From positions 327,373 through 391,372 of the forward strand of contig NZ_LWBS01000109.1 in the NCBI RefSeq assembly GCF_001652265.1: DNA of 64,000 nucleotides, read 5' to 3'. This DNA is from Rhizobium leguminosarum. GTDB lineage: Bacteria > Pseudomonadota > Alphaproteobacteria > Rhizobiales > Rhizobiaceae. Position 1 is the stretch's first letter, and the number at the start of each line of letters is the position of its first letter. Shown here one piece after another: positions 8,209-16,059 of this stretch. Below the pieces are notes generated by a model. The model did no database searches, was not told the origin of the DNA, and saw nothing but the letters and a program-made list of their open reading frames with translations. Both the position numbers and the translations under genes were made by a program.

Positions 8209-9487
8209 CTCGGGGCCTCTTCTGTTTCTGGGGCTGTTGCTTGCGCTGGCGGCGCTGGCAGTCTTTGCGCTTTCGCGCGGCAGCGATTTCGACCGCTCGC
8301 CGCTTGGCAACAAGGGGTTAGAAGCATGGCTGCAAGCCAAGGGTATCCCCGTCGTCCGATCCGACCCTCACGTCGCTCGGGCGCGTTCGGAAATCTCGCT
8401 GCGCATCATTCCCCTGTCGATACGCCAAGCCGAGGCCGTCGCACCTCAGGCAAACGAGGAAGCGGATGACGCAGGCCCGGAAAGTCCCATCCGGGAGTCA
8501 AACCGCTATGCGCTGCCGACGCTGATCATTTTGCCGAAATGGCGCGGCAGCGTGTCAACGGATGGGGTTGCCAGTAAATCGAGACTGGTCGATCTCGCCG
8601 ATATCGGGGGCGAACTCGACAAGATCGGTTATTCAGATTTTGGCTTCGCCCGTAGCAGCACCGATTTTGAAGAGGCGCAGCCACAGCTGAAACCGGGCCA
8701 GCCAATCAAGATCGCCCTCTATCAGGCGCAAACCTTCGAACGGTCGAGCCTGCCGAGCGGCTGGGAGGAACTCGCGGGCACGCCGTCGGGCGCGCTGCTC
8801 CTGCGTGGCGAGGACGACCCGAACATCTATCTGCTGTCGGATCCGGACCTGTTGAACAATCACGGACTGGCTCTGGCCGATAATGCCTCCTTTGCCGTGT
8901 CGCTCGTCACGCTGCTGCGCGGCGCTGGCGAGAAACGGCCGGTCTATCTGGATACGGCCGGCCTGCCTCTGGATAGCAAGAAACCGGCGGATGAGGGCCG
9001 GACCTACGAGCGCTCTGCCTCCGATTTCAAGCGGTTTTTCGCTTATCCGCTGTCCGTCATCTGGGGAGTGCTGTTCGTCGTCGCCGCTGTTTGTTTCTGG
9101 CGCGGCGCCCATCGCTTCGGGCCTGCTTTGCCCGAGACATCCGCAAACATCGAGCTGTCGAAGACCGCCGCGATCGACGCGACGGCGCGTCTGCTGCGCC
9201 TGTCGGGCAATGATGGCCGGATGACCGGACAGTTCGTGCTCCATCTGCTTGCGGACAGGGCGCAACAGGTCTTCGGCCCCGGAGCCGGAAACGAGGCGGG
9301 CATAGAGCGGCTGTTTCAACGCCTGGCGCGCCGCGATCAGGCGGCGGCGAAGGCATTGCATTCGTCAGCGCAGGCGTTGATCGATCGTGGACATCGGATG
9401 ACGCGGGCGGACCTGCACCGCAATCTCGAAATTTTTAGAAAATCGCTAGAACAGAATGATTTTAGGCCAGGTCGGCCTAAAATCTGA
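8201..9487 (+). CDS. DUF4350-type membrane protein
   Basis: 428 residues. It has an N-terminal membrane helix (LLFLGLLLALAALAVFALSR), a long extracytoplasmic domain with the LGNKGLEAWLQAKGIPVVRS segment typical of DUF4350, and a second helix around residues 285-305 (LSVIWGVLFVVAAVCFW). A cytoplasmic helical tail follows (ATARLLRLSGNDGRMTGQFV...). This resembles a GATase-like fold held outside the membrane in homologues, with no catalytic role assigned. The last residues (EQNDFRPGRPKI) and the stop codon are encoded by a RIME-like repeat that begins at 9447, so the native C-terminus has probably been replaced. Confidence 0.75.
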   Translation: MRNSGPLLFLGLLLALAALAVFALSRGSDFDRSPLGNKGLEAWLQAKGIPVVRSDPHVARARSEISLRIIPLSIRQAEAVAPQANEEADDAGPESPIRESNRYALPTLIILPKWRGSVSTDGVASKSRLVDLADIGGELDKIGYSDFGFARSSTDFEEAQPQLKPGQPIKIALYQAQTFERSSLPSGWEELAGTPSGALLLRGEDDPNIYLLSDPDLLNNHGLALADNASFAVSLVTLLRGAGEKRPVYLDTAGLPLDSKKPADEGRTYERSASDFKRFFAYPLSVIWGVLFVVAAVCFWRGAHRFGPALPETSANIELSKTAAIDATARLLRLSGNDGRMTGQFVLHLLADRAQQVFGPGAGNEAGIERLFQRLARRDQAAAKALHSSAQALIDRGHRMTRADLHRNLEIFRKSLEQNDFRPGRPKI

Positions 9488-9558
9488 ATCCTGTTCCAAA
9501 TTAAAGAGTTAGAGCATGATGTCGTCCGAAACCGCTTACATTTTTCGGCATCATGCTC
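9447..9558 (+). repeat. RIME-like palindromic intergenic element, copy A
   Basis: About 112 bases made of two palindromes, GATTTTAGGCC...GGCCTAAAATC and GAGCATGATG...CATCATGCTC. The same element occurs at 33427-33541 (inverted), 59104-59208 and 60701-60813. The structure fits the Rhizobium-specific intergenic mosaic element. It overlaps the 3' end of the DUF4350 gene and reaches almost to the MoxR start. Confidence 0.82.
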
Positions 9559-9573
9559 CAGGGAGCATTGACC

Positions 9574-10530
9574 TTGGACCTAGGTGAATTTCGCAATCTT
9601 ATCGCTGCGGTTCGTGGCGAAATCGGCAAAGCCGTCCAGGGGCAGGATGCGATCATCGATCTCGTCCTGATCTCGATCTTTGCCGGCGGACACTGCCTCG
9701 TCGAAGGTCCGCCCGGCACGGCCAAAACCCTGCTTGCCCGGTCGGTCTCCGCCGCCATGGCGCTGCAATATCGTCGCATCCAATTCACGCCCGACCTGAT
9801 GCCCGGCGATGTTCTGGGCGTCAATCTCTTCAATTTCCAGACAAATGAGTTCCACCTGACCAAGGGCCCGGTCTTTACCGACATTCTTCTCGCCGATGAG
9901 ATCAATCGCGCCCCGCCGAAGACGCAATCGGCCCTGCTGCAGGCGATGAACGAGCGGATGGTCACGCTTGACGGAACCGATTATTCCCTGGGACCGGATT
10001 TCTTCGTGCTTGCCACGCAGAACCCGATCGAGCAGCAGGGCACCTACCCCTTGCCCGAAGCACAGCTCGATCGCTTCCTGTTCAAGCTTGTCGTCGATTT
10101 TCCCAGCCGCGATACGGAAATTGCCATTCTGTCCAAACACGCGACGCAGGCGCTGAAATCAGACCTGCGCAACGCCGGCATCCGTCCGCTTGTGACGAGT
10201 GCGGCACTCGCTACGGGGCGGGCGCTGATCGATGCGATCCATCTGGACAACACAATCCTGACCTACATCGTCGACCTGGTGCGCGCCACCCGGTCCGATC
10301 CCGACATTCTCTACGGCGCATCCACCCGCGCGGCCGACGCTGTTGCATCGGCCGTGCGCGTGCGTGCGGCTTTCGAGGGAAGGGATTACGGTTTGCCGGA
10401 TGATGTCCAGGCGTTGCTGGTGCCCGCCTTGCGCCATCGCATCGTGCTTTCGCCCTCGGCGGAAATTGACGGGCGCACGCCGGACGAGGTGCTGCGCAAT
10501 ATCATGAACCGCGTGGATGCGCCCCGTTAA
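9574..10530 (+). CDS. MoxR family AAA+ ATPase
   Basis: 318 residues if the TTG at 9574 is used, with GGGAG eight bases upstream. The ATG at 9553 lies inside the repeat element and lacks a ribosome site, so I prefer TTG. Walker A is GPPGTAKT, Walker B ILLADEINRAPPKTQSALL, and the MoxR hallmark ATQNPIEQQGTYPLPEAQLD precedes the arginine-finger region. MoxR ATPases are chaperone-like cytosolic hexamers that act with von Willebrand-type partners in metalloenzyme maturation, stress or envelope functions. The next gene encodes the usual DUF58 partner, so the pair likely works together at the membrane. Confidence 0.93.
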   Translation: MDLGEFRNLIAAVRGEIGKAVQGQDAIIDLVLISIFAGGHCLVEGPPGTAKTLLARSVSAAMALQYRRIQFTPDLMPGDVLGVNLFNFQTNEFHLTKGPVFTDILLADEINRAPPKTQSALLQAMNERMVTLDGTDYSLGPDFFVLATQNPIEQQGTYPLPEAQLDRFLFKLVVDFPSRDTEIAILSKHATQALKSDLRNAGIRPLVTSAALATGRALIDAIHLDNTILTYIVDLVRATRSDPDILYGASTRAADAVASAVRVRAAFEGRDYGLPDDVQALLVPALRHRIVLSPSAEIDGRTPDEVLRNIMNRVDAPR

Positions 10531-11850
10531 ATGCGGCCATCCTCCACTCTGATCGCGCTCGTTCTTATTTCCGCCGCGGTGACGGTCTTCACCAGCGTGT
10601 GGTGGCGCGACATGAGCTACCTCTTGCTCCTCATGTGGCTTGCGCTTGCAGCCCTGACCGTCGCCGATCTGGTCATCTCCAATCTGGCGGGCAGGATGAC
10701 GGTCGATTTCGATCTGCCGCCGCAGGGCTTTGTCGGCCACACCGCCGCGTTCGCGGTCGGCATCCGGCCGCAGAAGAGCGCGCTGCCCCGGAAAATCGAA
10801 ATCCGGCTCGATCTCGCTCCCGAGCTGGTCGTCGACGAAATCAGATGGCTCAACCCTGCATCGGGTGCCGGAGTAGGAGAGGTCAAGGCCTCTCTGGACC
10901 TTCATCTGACCCGGCGGGGCCGATACGCGGTACACGAGTTGTGGCTGAAGTGGTCTTCGCGATTGAAGCTGCTCGAGATCATCGCGAAGATGCCCGTCGG
11001 GCAAGAGATCGCCGTCCAGCCCGACATATCGCCGGTGCTGTCTGGAGCGATCAAGACCCAGATCCTGCCGCTGGAGGCCGGCCAGAAGGATTTGCGGTTG
11101 CGCGGCGAGGGATCGGAATTCCACCAGCTGCGTGAATTTGTAAGCGGCATGGATCCGCGCAGCATCGATTGGAAGCGGTCGGCGCGCATGCGCAGTCTCG
11201 TCGTGCGCGAGATGAGGGCCGAACGAAACCACCAGATCATCCTCTGCGTCGACTCCGGGCGGCTGATGGCCGAACAGCTTGCCGGCTTCACGAAGCTCGA
11301 TCGCGCCATCAATGCGGCGCTTGCCATGTGCTGGGGCGCAGGCCTTGCCGGCGATCTCGTCGGCTTTTACAGCTTCGACAGCCGTCCGCGTCTGTTCGTG
11401 CCGGCCTTGCCCGGACGAGCGGCCTTTCCGCGGCTGCAGACGGTGTGCGCCGGGCTGCGCTACGAAACCCAGGAGACCAACCATACCTTAGGACTGACCC
11501 ACCTGTCGGGACGCCTGAAGCGACGTTCGCTGATTGTGATATTCTCCGATTTCGTCGACACCATCACGGCGGAGCTGATGATCGAGAACATACAGGTGCT
11601 CGCCCGGCATCACTTCGTCGTCTATGTCGCCTTGCGCGATCCGATGCTAGGAAAGCTCATCGAACCCGAGGAAACGACGCTCGATGCCGTTGCCCGCTCG
11701 GTTGCGGCGCGCCAGATCCTTCACGAAAGGCGCGCCGTCATGGAAAAGCTGGCGCGTCTCGGCGTGCTTTGCCTCGACAGCACGCCGGAGGCACTGACTT
11801 CGGATCTCATTGCGCGCTACATCGAAATCAAATCCCGTGAGATGATATGA
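10531..11850 (+). CDS. DUF58 domain protein, MoxR partner
   Basis: 439 residues. Two N-terminal membrane helices (residues about 5-48) are followed by a beta-rich domain and the DUF58 signature around residues 205-225 (GMDPRSIDWKRSARMRSLVV). A von Willebrand A-like fold follows, starting IILCVDSGRLM and continuing to LIVIFSDFVDTITAELM, where acidic and Ser residues could form a metal site. It starts directly after the MoxR stop codon and overlaps the next gene at ATGATGA. By family precedent it is the membrane-anchored partner of the MoxR ATPase. Confidence 0.92.
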   Translation: MRPSSTLIALVLISAAVTVFTSVWWRDMSYLLLLMWLALAALTVADLVISNLAGRMTVDFDLPPQGFVGHTAAFAVGIRPQKSALPRKIEIRLDLAPELVVDEIRWLNPASGAGVGEVKASLDLHLTRRGRYAVHELWLKWSSRLKLLEIIAKMPVGQEIAVQPDISPVLSGAIKTQILPLEAGQKDLRLRGEGSEFHQLREFVSGMDPRSIDWKRSARMRSLVVREMRAERNHQIILCVDSGRLMAEQLAGFTKLDRAINAALAMCWGAGLAGDLVGFYSFDSRPRLFVPALPGRAAFPRLQTVCAGLRYETQETNHTLGLTHLSGRLKRRSLIVIFSDFVDTITAELMIENIQVLARHHFVVYVALRDPMLGKLIEPEETTLDAVARSVAARQILHERRAVMEKLARLGVLCLDSTPEALTSDLIARYIEIKSREMI

Positions 11851-12926
11851 TGGATATCGGTATCGACGGCAGGATGGATAAGGGCGCGACAGTCAATGTC
11901 GGCGCCGTCCAGAACGATACGCTTCGTTCGGCCCGCTTCCGGCTGGAGCGCGAGGCACACTGGCGTCAACTGGACGAACTCGTGACGCGTGCCGAGAAAG
12001 GGGGCGCAGCCGCGCTCGGCTATGATGAGGTCCGCAATCTTGCCACCGGATACAGGCAGGCGATGAACTCGTTGAGCGTGGCGCGCGATATTTCTCTCGA
12101 TCGCGCCCTGATCGCCTATCTGGAAAGCCTCTGCGCCCGGGCCTATCTCGTCGTCTATGCTCCGCAGGAAAGCCTGGGCGGCCTGATGTCGCGCCTGCTG
12201 TTGCACGGCATTCCCCAGGCCGTGCGGCGTTCGGCCCTGCCTTTGTTCATCGGCTTCCTGGCGCTCATTTTGGGCGCGCTGGCCGGATACAGACTTTGCG
12301 CCAATGACCCAAGCTGGTTCTATATCTTGGTGCCGCCGGAGATGGCCGACCAGCGCACGCCTGATGCCTCGACCGATTACCTCCGCTCGACGATCTATGG
12401 CGATGAAGGGCATGACAGTGATCGGCTGGCCGCATTTTCCGCCTTTCTCTTTTCCCACAACACGACCATCGTCATCCTGATCTTCACGCTGGGTGTTTTC
12501 GTGTCGGTGCCGAGCTTCATCCTGACCTTTTACAATGGTCTGATCCTCGGCGCGTTCTTCGCGATGTTTTATCGCAGAGGGCTCGGCTACGACGTCTTCG
12601 CCTGGCTCTCGATCCACGGCGTGACCGAGCTTGCGGCAATCGCCATTGCCTGCGCGGGTGGGGCAAGGCTCGGACTTGCCGTTCTCCTTCCCGGTGCCAG
12701 AACGCGAAAGGAAGCCCTGCGTCACCAGGCGCATGATGCCGTCAAGCTCGCCATCCTGGCGGCGCTGATGCTCGTCGTCGCAGCCTTCATCGAAGGGTTC
12801 CTGCGCCAGCTGATCCAGGATCCGCTCTGGCGCATCGTCATCGGCTGGGGGATGGGCCTCTTCTGGGTGGGCTGGCTGCTGCTTGGAGGTCGCCAAAGCA
12901 AGGTTTCGCGCGAGGCCATGCGATGA
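11847..12926 (+). CDS. SpoIIM-like (stage II sporulation protein M family) membrane protein
   Basis: 359 residues; ATG codons at 11847 and 11850 both overlap the DUF58 stop. An N-terminal cytoplasmic helical region (RFRLEREAHWRQLDELVTRA, RALIAYLESLCARAYLVVY) is followed by several membrane helices from about residue 125, including HGVTELAAIAIACAGGARLG, a conserved SpoIIM/DUF95 feature. The family name comes from a Bacillus sporulation protein; in non-sporulating proteobacteria it accompanies MoxR/DUF58/RDD genes with unknown role, perhaps as a membrane scaffold or transporter. It overlaps the RDD gene by 4 bases. Confidence 0.9.
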   Translation: MMDIGIDGRMDKGATVNVGAVQNDTLRSARFRLEREAHWRQLDELVTRAEKGGAAALGYDEVRNLATGYRQAMNSLSVARDISLDRALIAYLESLCARAYLVVYAPQESLGGLMSRLLLHGIPQAVRRSALPLFIGFLALILGALAGYRLCANDPSWFYILVPPEMADQRTPDASTDYLRSTIYGDEGHDSDRLAAFSAFLFSHNTTIVILIFTLGVFVSVPSFILTFYNGLILGAFFAMFYRRGLGYDVFAWLSIHGVTELAAIAIACAGGARLGLAVLLPGARTRKEALRHQAHDAVKLAILAALMLVVAAFIEGFLRQLIQDPLWRIVIGWGMGLFWVGWLLLGGRQSKVSREAMR

Positions 12927-13822
12927 GCCAGGCAGTCACGGACGGCAAGCGCATCGAGCAGTTCATCCCGCCGGAGGGCGTACCGATCACCTTCGCCATC
13001 GCCTCGCTCGGAACTCGTTTTGGCGCACAATTCCTCGACATCGTCTTCAGCTCAATCATCATGTTCATCTGCGCCGCCGCCGTCCTCTTTACGGGAGTGC
13101 TGCCTGCGAGCGCGGAGGCGATGCTGACGGTACTGCTCGGTTTTTTGGTGCAGGTCCCCTATTACATTCTCTCGGAGCTCATCTGGAACGGACGCACGCT
13201 CGGAAAAAGAATAACGGGCATCCGCGTCATCAACATGGACGGACGGCGGCTCACGCCGCACCAGGTGACCGCACGCAACCTGATGAAACAGGTGGAGATT
13301 TTCGCCCCCATGGGCCTTTTGGCTTCGGTCGGCACGCGGTCGGCCTGGGAAAACGGTCTGACGAGCCTCTGGCTTTTAGCGGTGGTCATCGTCCCCCTCA
13401 CCAACCGACGCCGGCAAAGGCTTGGCGACATCATTGCCGGCACCCTGGTGGTCGACACTCCGCGTTCCGTGCTCTTGTCCGACCTCGCCCTGTCTGCCCC
13501 CGCCGCCGCATCGACGCAGGCGGAATTCGAATTCCTGCCGGAGCACCTCGATGTCTACGGCAAATATGAGCTGCAGACGCTGGAGGACGTTCTTCGCGAC
13601 TCGACGAAGACGTCCAACTATAAGGAAATCGAACAGATCGTGCGAACCATTGCCCGGAGGATCCGGTATGAAGACACCGTGAAGCCCGGCCGGGAGCTGC
13701 ACTTCCTGAATGAATTTTATCGCGCTCAGCGCGAGCATCTGGAAAGCTTGAAGCTTTTCGGGACGCTTCGCGAAAACAAATATCATGAGCATACGCGAAC
13801 AGAGGCGAAGAGATTTGTTTGA
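12923..13822 (+). CDS. RDD family membrane protein
   Basis: 299 residues, last gene of the operon. The N-terminal half holds the RDD membrane domain: GTRFGAQFLDIVFSSIIMF, LSELIWNGRTLGKRITGIRV and NRRRQRLGDIIAGTLVV are all family hallmarks, with three to four helices. The C-terminal ~100 residues are hydrophilic and helical (YGKYELQTLEDVLRDSTKTS), presumably cytoplasmic. RDD proteins have been linked to ion transport in some bacteria, but this operon type is uncharacterised. A 160-base gap to the convergent acyltransferase gene follows. Confidence 0.9.
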   Translation: MSQAVTDGKRIEQFIPPEGVPITFAIASLGTRFGAQFLDIVFSSIIMFICAAAVLFTGVLPASAEAMLTVLLGFLVQVPYYILSELIWNGRTLGKRITGIRVINMDGRRLTPHQVTARNLMKQVEIFAPMGLLASVGTRSAWENGLTSLWLLAVVIVPLTNRRRQRLGDIIAGTLVVDTPRSVLLSDLALSAPAAASTQAEFEFLPEHLDVYGKYELQTLEDVLRDSTKTSNYKEIEQIVRTIARRIRYEDTVKPGRELHFLNEFYRAQREHLESLKLFGTLRENKYHEHTRTEAKRFV

Positions 13823-13982
13823 GATGGGGCGACCGACGGCTCACCCGGCCGTAACGGATCGATGGCGACCTTCCGTTTTCGACTGTGTGGTCGACAACGA
13901 CCTGCGTCCCGTGTTCTTTGGCCACTGCTGATTGGCGGCGAGGACGAGCTCCAGCCGGTTTGATAAGGATCAATCCAGTAGC

Positions 13983-15047
13983 TCATGCGGTGATCTTGGC
14001 CTGCGTCGCCTTTTGGCGACCGGCTCCCCATTTCTGGATCGGCCGTTCGATGAATTCCCAGCTTAGGGCGGAAAAGGCGATTGTCGGGATCGCAACGACG
14101 ACCAGTTGGATGATCCCGCGCTCCAGCGGATAATCGAACAGACGCCACATAATATGCATCATCAGCCAAAGCATCGGAAAGTGGTAGAGATAACATCCGT
14201 AGCTGATGCGGCCGAGATAGGCCAAGGGCCGGGCTCCAAGTATGCGATTGAGAATCGGGCTTGTCCCCAATGCCGTTATGGCAATCAGGATTGCCATCGG
14301 CAGAAGCGGAAGAATTTGCAGAAGGAAGTCGACGACCATTAGCAACCGTGGACGGCCATCCGTCTCAACGAGTTGCAGGGCACCCCACAGCGCCGCCGGC
14401 AGGATTGCCGCAATGAGGCGCGTTCGGACCGGGCGTGCCAGCATGCCCGAATGGAAGAAGGCCAAGGCTCCCACGCCGAATGCATCAAGCGAGAAGGGAA
14501 ACCATAAGACCACGTTGTCGGGGTAATAGCCGGTGACATAACACCCGAGCCAGAATGCCAGCGCAATGGCGATGGCGCCCGCGGCGACCAGCGCCACCGA
14601 TCTGTTTGCGCAGCTGAGGACAACGAGCGGCCAAATGAGATAGAACTGCCATTCGACGGACAGGGTCCAGATATGGGCAAGCACCCATGGATGCCAATTC
14701 ATGCTCATCGCGAACCAGACGTTTGACAGAAAGGCGAGATGATAAAAAAGCCCATCCCGGATCGTGACGAGGCCGATCGCGGCGAGGGCCAGGACCATGG
14801 CGTAATATGTCGGCAGGAGCCTGAGCGCCCTTCGTGCGTAGAAAGATCGCAGCGCCGCAAAACTGAACCCCTCGGCGTCGCGCAACGCGACCAGTTTGGC
14901 GGTTATCAGGAAGGCACTCAAAATGAAGAACGTTCGCACCGCCAGGTCGCCGAGCAAGGAATTTCCGTCGACGAAATGCGTATAGAACACACCAAGGATG
15001 GCAATAGCCCTGATGCCATCAAGCCCTCTTATCCGATCCGCCTCCAT
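13983..15047 (-). CDS. Acyltransferase family 3 membrane protein (OafA/NodX-like)
   Basis: 354 residues with about ten predicted membrane helices. The N-terminal RGLDGIRAIAILGVFYTHF holds the conserved Arg and the catalytic His of the acyltransferase-3 family. Typical features follow: LSAFLITAKLVAL, the ARRALRLLPTYYAMV segment and a C-terminal WEFIERPIQKWG. Such proteins O-acetylate or otherwise acylate surface polysaccharides, lipopolysaccharide or Nod factors at the inner membrane, taking acyl groups from the cytoplasm. The substrate is unknown. Neighbouring genes encode other polysaccharide-modifying enzymes, so a role in envelope glycan decoration is reasonable (inference). Confidence 0.9.
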   Translation of the reverse strand: MEADRIRGLDGIRAIAILGVFYTHFVDGNSLLGDLAVRTFFILSAFLITAKLVALRDAEGFSFAALRSFYARRALRLLPTYYAMVLALAAIGLVTIRDGLFYHLAFLSNVWFAMSMNWHPWVLAHIWTLSVEWQFYLIWPLVVLSCANRSVALVAAGAIAIALAFWLGCYVTGYYPDNVVLWFPFSLDAFGVGALAFFHSGMLARPVRTRLIAAILPAALWGALQLVETDGRPRLLMVVDFLLQILPLLPMAILIAITALGTSPILNRILGARPLAYLGRISYGCYLYHFPMLWLMMHIMWRLFDYPLERGIIQLVVVAIPTIAFSALSWEFIERPIQKWGAGRQKATQAKITA

Positions 15048-15144
15048 TCCCCACCCGTTCCTCCACCCCGGTGGTCATATTCCGCCATGCCCCGGCCGGG
15101 CGCAAGAGGACGAAGCCGTACTTCGAGGTCGTCCTCAACCTCAC

Positions 15145-15189
15145 GACCTAAAGCGCGGCAAGCGAATCTGATCGCGACCCACTTTAGGG
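15145..15189. repeat. Short rhizobial intergenic repeat overlapping the FkbM stop codon
   Basis: GACCTAAAGCGCGGCAAGCG followed by AATCTGATCGCGACCCACTT and TAGGG is an imperfect inverted repeat of the same family as 19855-19900 (CCTAAAGCGCG...CGCGCTTTAGG). The TAA stop of the FkbM methyltransferase gene lies in its right arm. Confidence 0.65.
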
Positions 15190-16059
15190 CAGGAACAGCA
15201 CGTTGTACTGATCGAACTCGCCCGGCAGGTCGCGGACCTTCGTTTCCTCTTCGCGGTCCTCGAACAGCACGAGGCAATCCTCGTAGAAGCCGGACAGCAT
15301 GGATATGAAGGCTTTCGTTCCCTCACGCCCGTAGAAGAGCGGCGTGAATTCCATGTAGAGCGGCACGCGGCGGGCAAGCAGCGCCTGCATTGAGCGGCAG
15401 GCGACCGGCTCGTAGCCCTCGATATCCATCCAGACGAGGCCGATTTCGGCCGGATCGACCGAAAGTCCGGCAAGGATTTCGGAAACCGGCTTTACCGGCA
15501 CGCTGATCTTCCTGTCTGTCGGGCTTTGACGGATGGCGCTGCTCTTGCCGTGATTGTTGAGGTTGAGAAAAAAGTCGATCTCGCCTTCGCTCTCGCCGGC
15601 GGCGCAATGGACGAGCCGGACCTTCTCCTCCAGCCGGTTCTGGCGAATGTTGAGGGCAAGCAGCGGGAAATTACGCGGATCGGGCTCGATGCTGACGATA
15701 TTGATGTACGTGTCGCTGAGGGCGAAATAGACGGTCTGGGTGCCGATATTGCCGCCGATCTCGAGCAGCGTTGCGTCCTTTCGCAAGAGGCCGCGCTCGC
15801 GCAGGATGACGATGAGCCGGTCGACGGCCTCGCGCTCGAAATGGCCCTTCCGGAAGACCTTGCGGCCGATATAGTCGGCGGGTGAGAAGGTCATCAGGTG
15901 GTCGCCGGCGTCAACCGTCATCGAAACCACGCGCGGGCCGATATTCTCGATCAGCAGGCGGCGGCCGAAGCGGGTGTCGAAGAAGCGCGAAGCGGCGGCA
16001 TTGCGCGCCTTGCGCAGCCGGCGGCTCCAGTATTTAGCGGTCAGCCAGGGCTCGGGCAT
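15184..16059 (-). CDS. FkbM family methyltransferase
   Basis: 291 residues. The Rossmann motif I is DATLLEIGGNIGTQTVYFAL and the following acidic strand ends IVSIEPDPRNFPLL, both classic for FkbM/Methyltransf_21 proteins. The C-terminal half contains LVWMDIEGYEPVACRSMQAL, another family hallmark. FkbM enzymes O-methylate sugars of polysaccharides or antibiotics in the cytosol; the acceptor here is unknown. Its ATG shares one base with the stop of the upstream cyclase gene (TGATG), so the two are translationally coupled, an unexpected pairing of a signalling enzyme and a methyltransferase. Confidence 0.9.
   Translation of the reverse strand: MPEPWLTAKYWSRRLRKARNAAASRFFDTRFGRRLLIENIGPRVVSMTVDAGDHLMTFSPADYIGRKVFRKGHFEREAVDRLIVILRERGLLRKDATLLEIGGNIGTQTVYFALSDTYINIVSIEPDPRNFPLLALNIRQNRLEEKVRLVHCAAGESEGEIDFFLNLNNHGKSSAIRQSPTDRKISVPVKPVSEILAGLSVDPAEIGLVWMDIEGYEPVACRSMQALLARRVPLYMEFTPLFYGREGTKAFISMLSGFYEDCLVLFEDREEETKVRDLPGEFDQYNVLFLP

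Noticed and set aside
9553-9573. ATG at 9553 as the MoxR start
   Set aside because: This ATG is part of the right palindrome arm of the RIME-like element and lacks a ribosome site, whereas TTG at 9574 has GGGAG at eight bases. It remains possible.
15048-15144. Possible small gene between the acyltransferase and the FkbM repeat
   Set aside because: Open frames here are short, lack ribosome sites and run into the repeat element.
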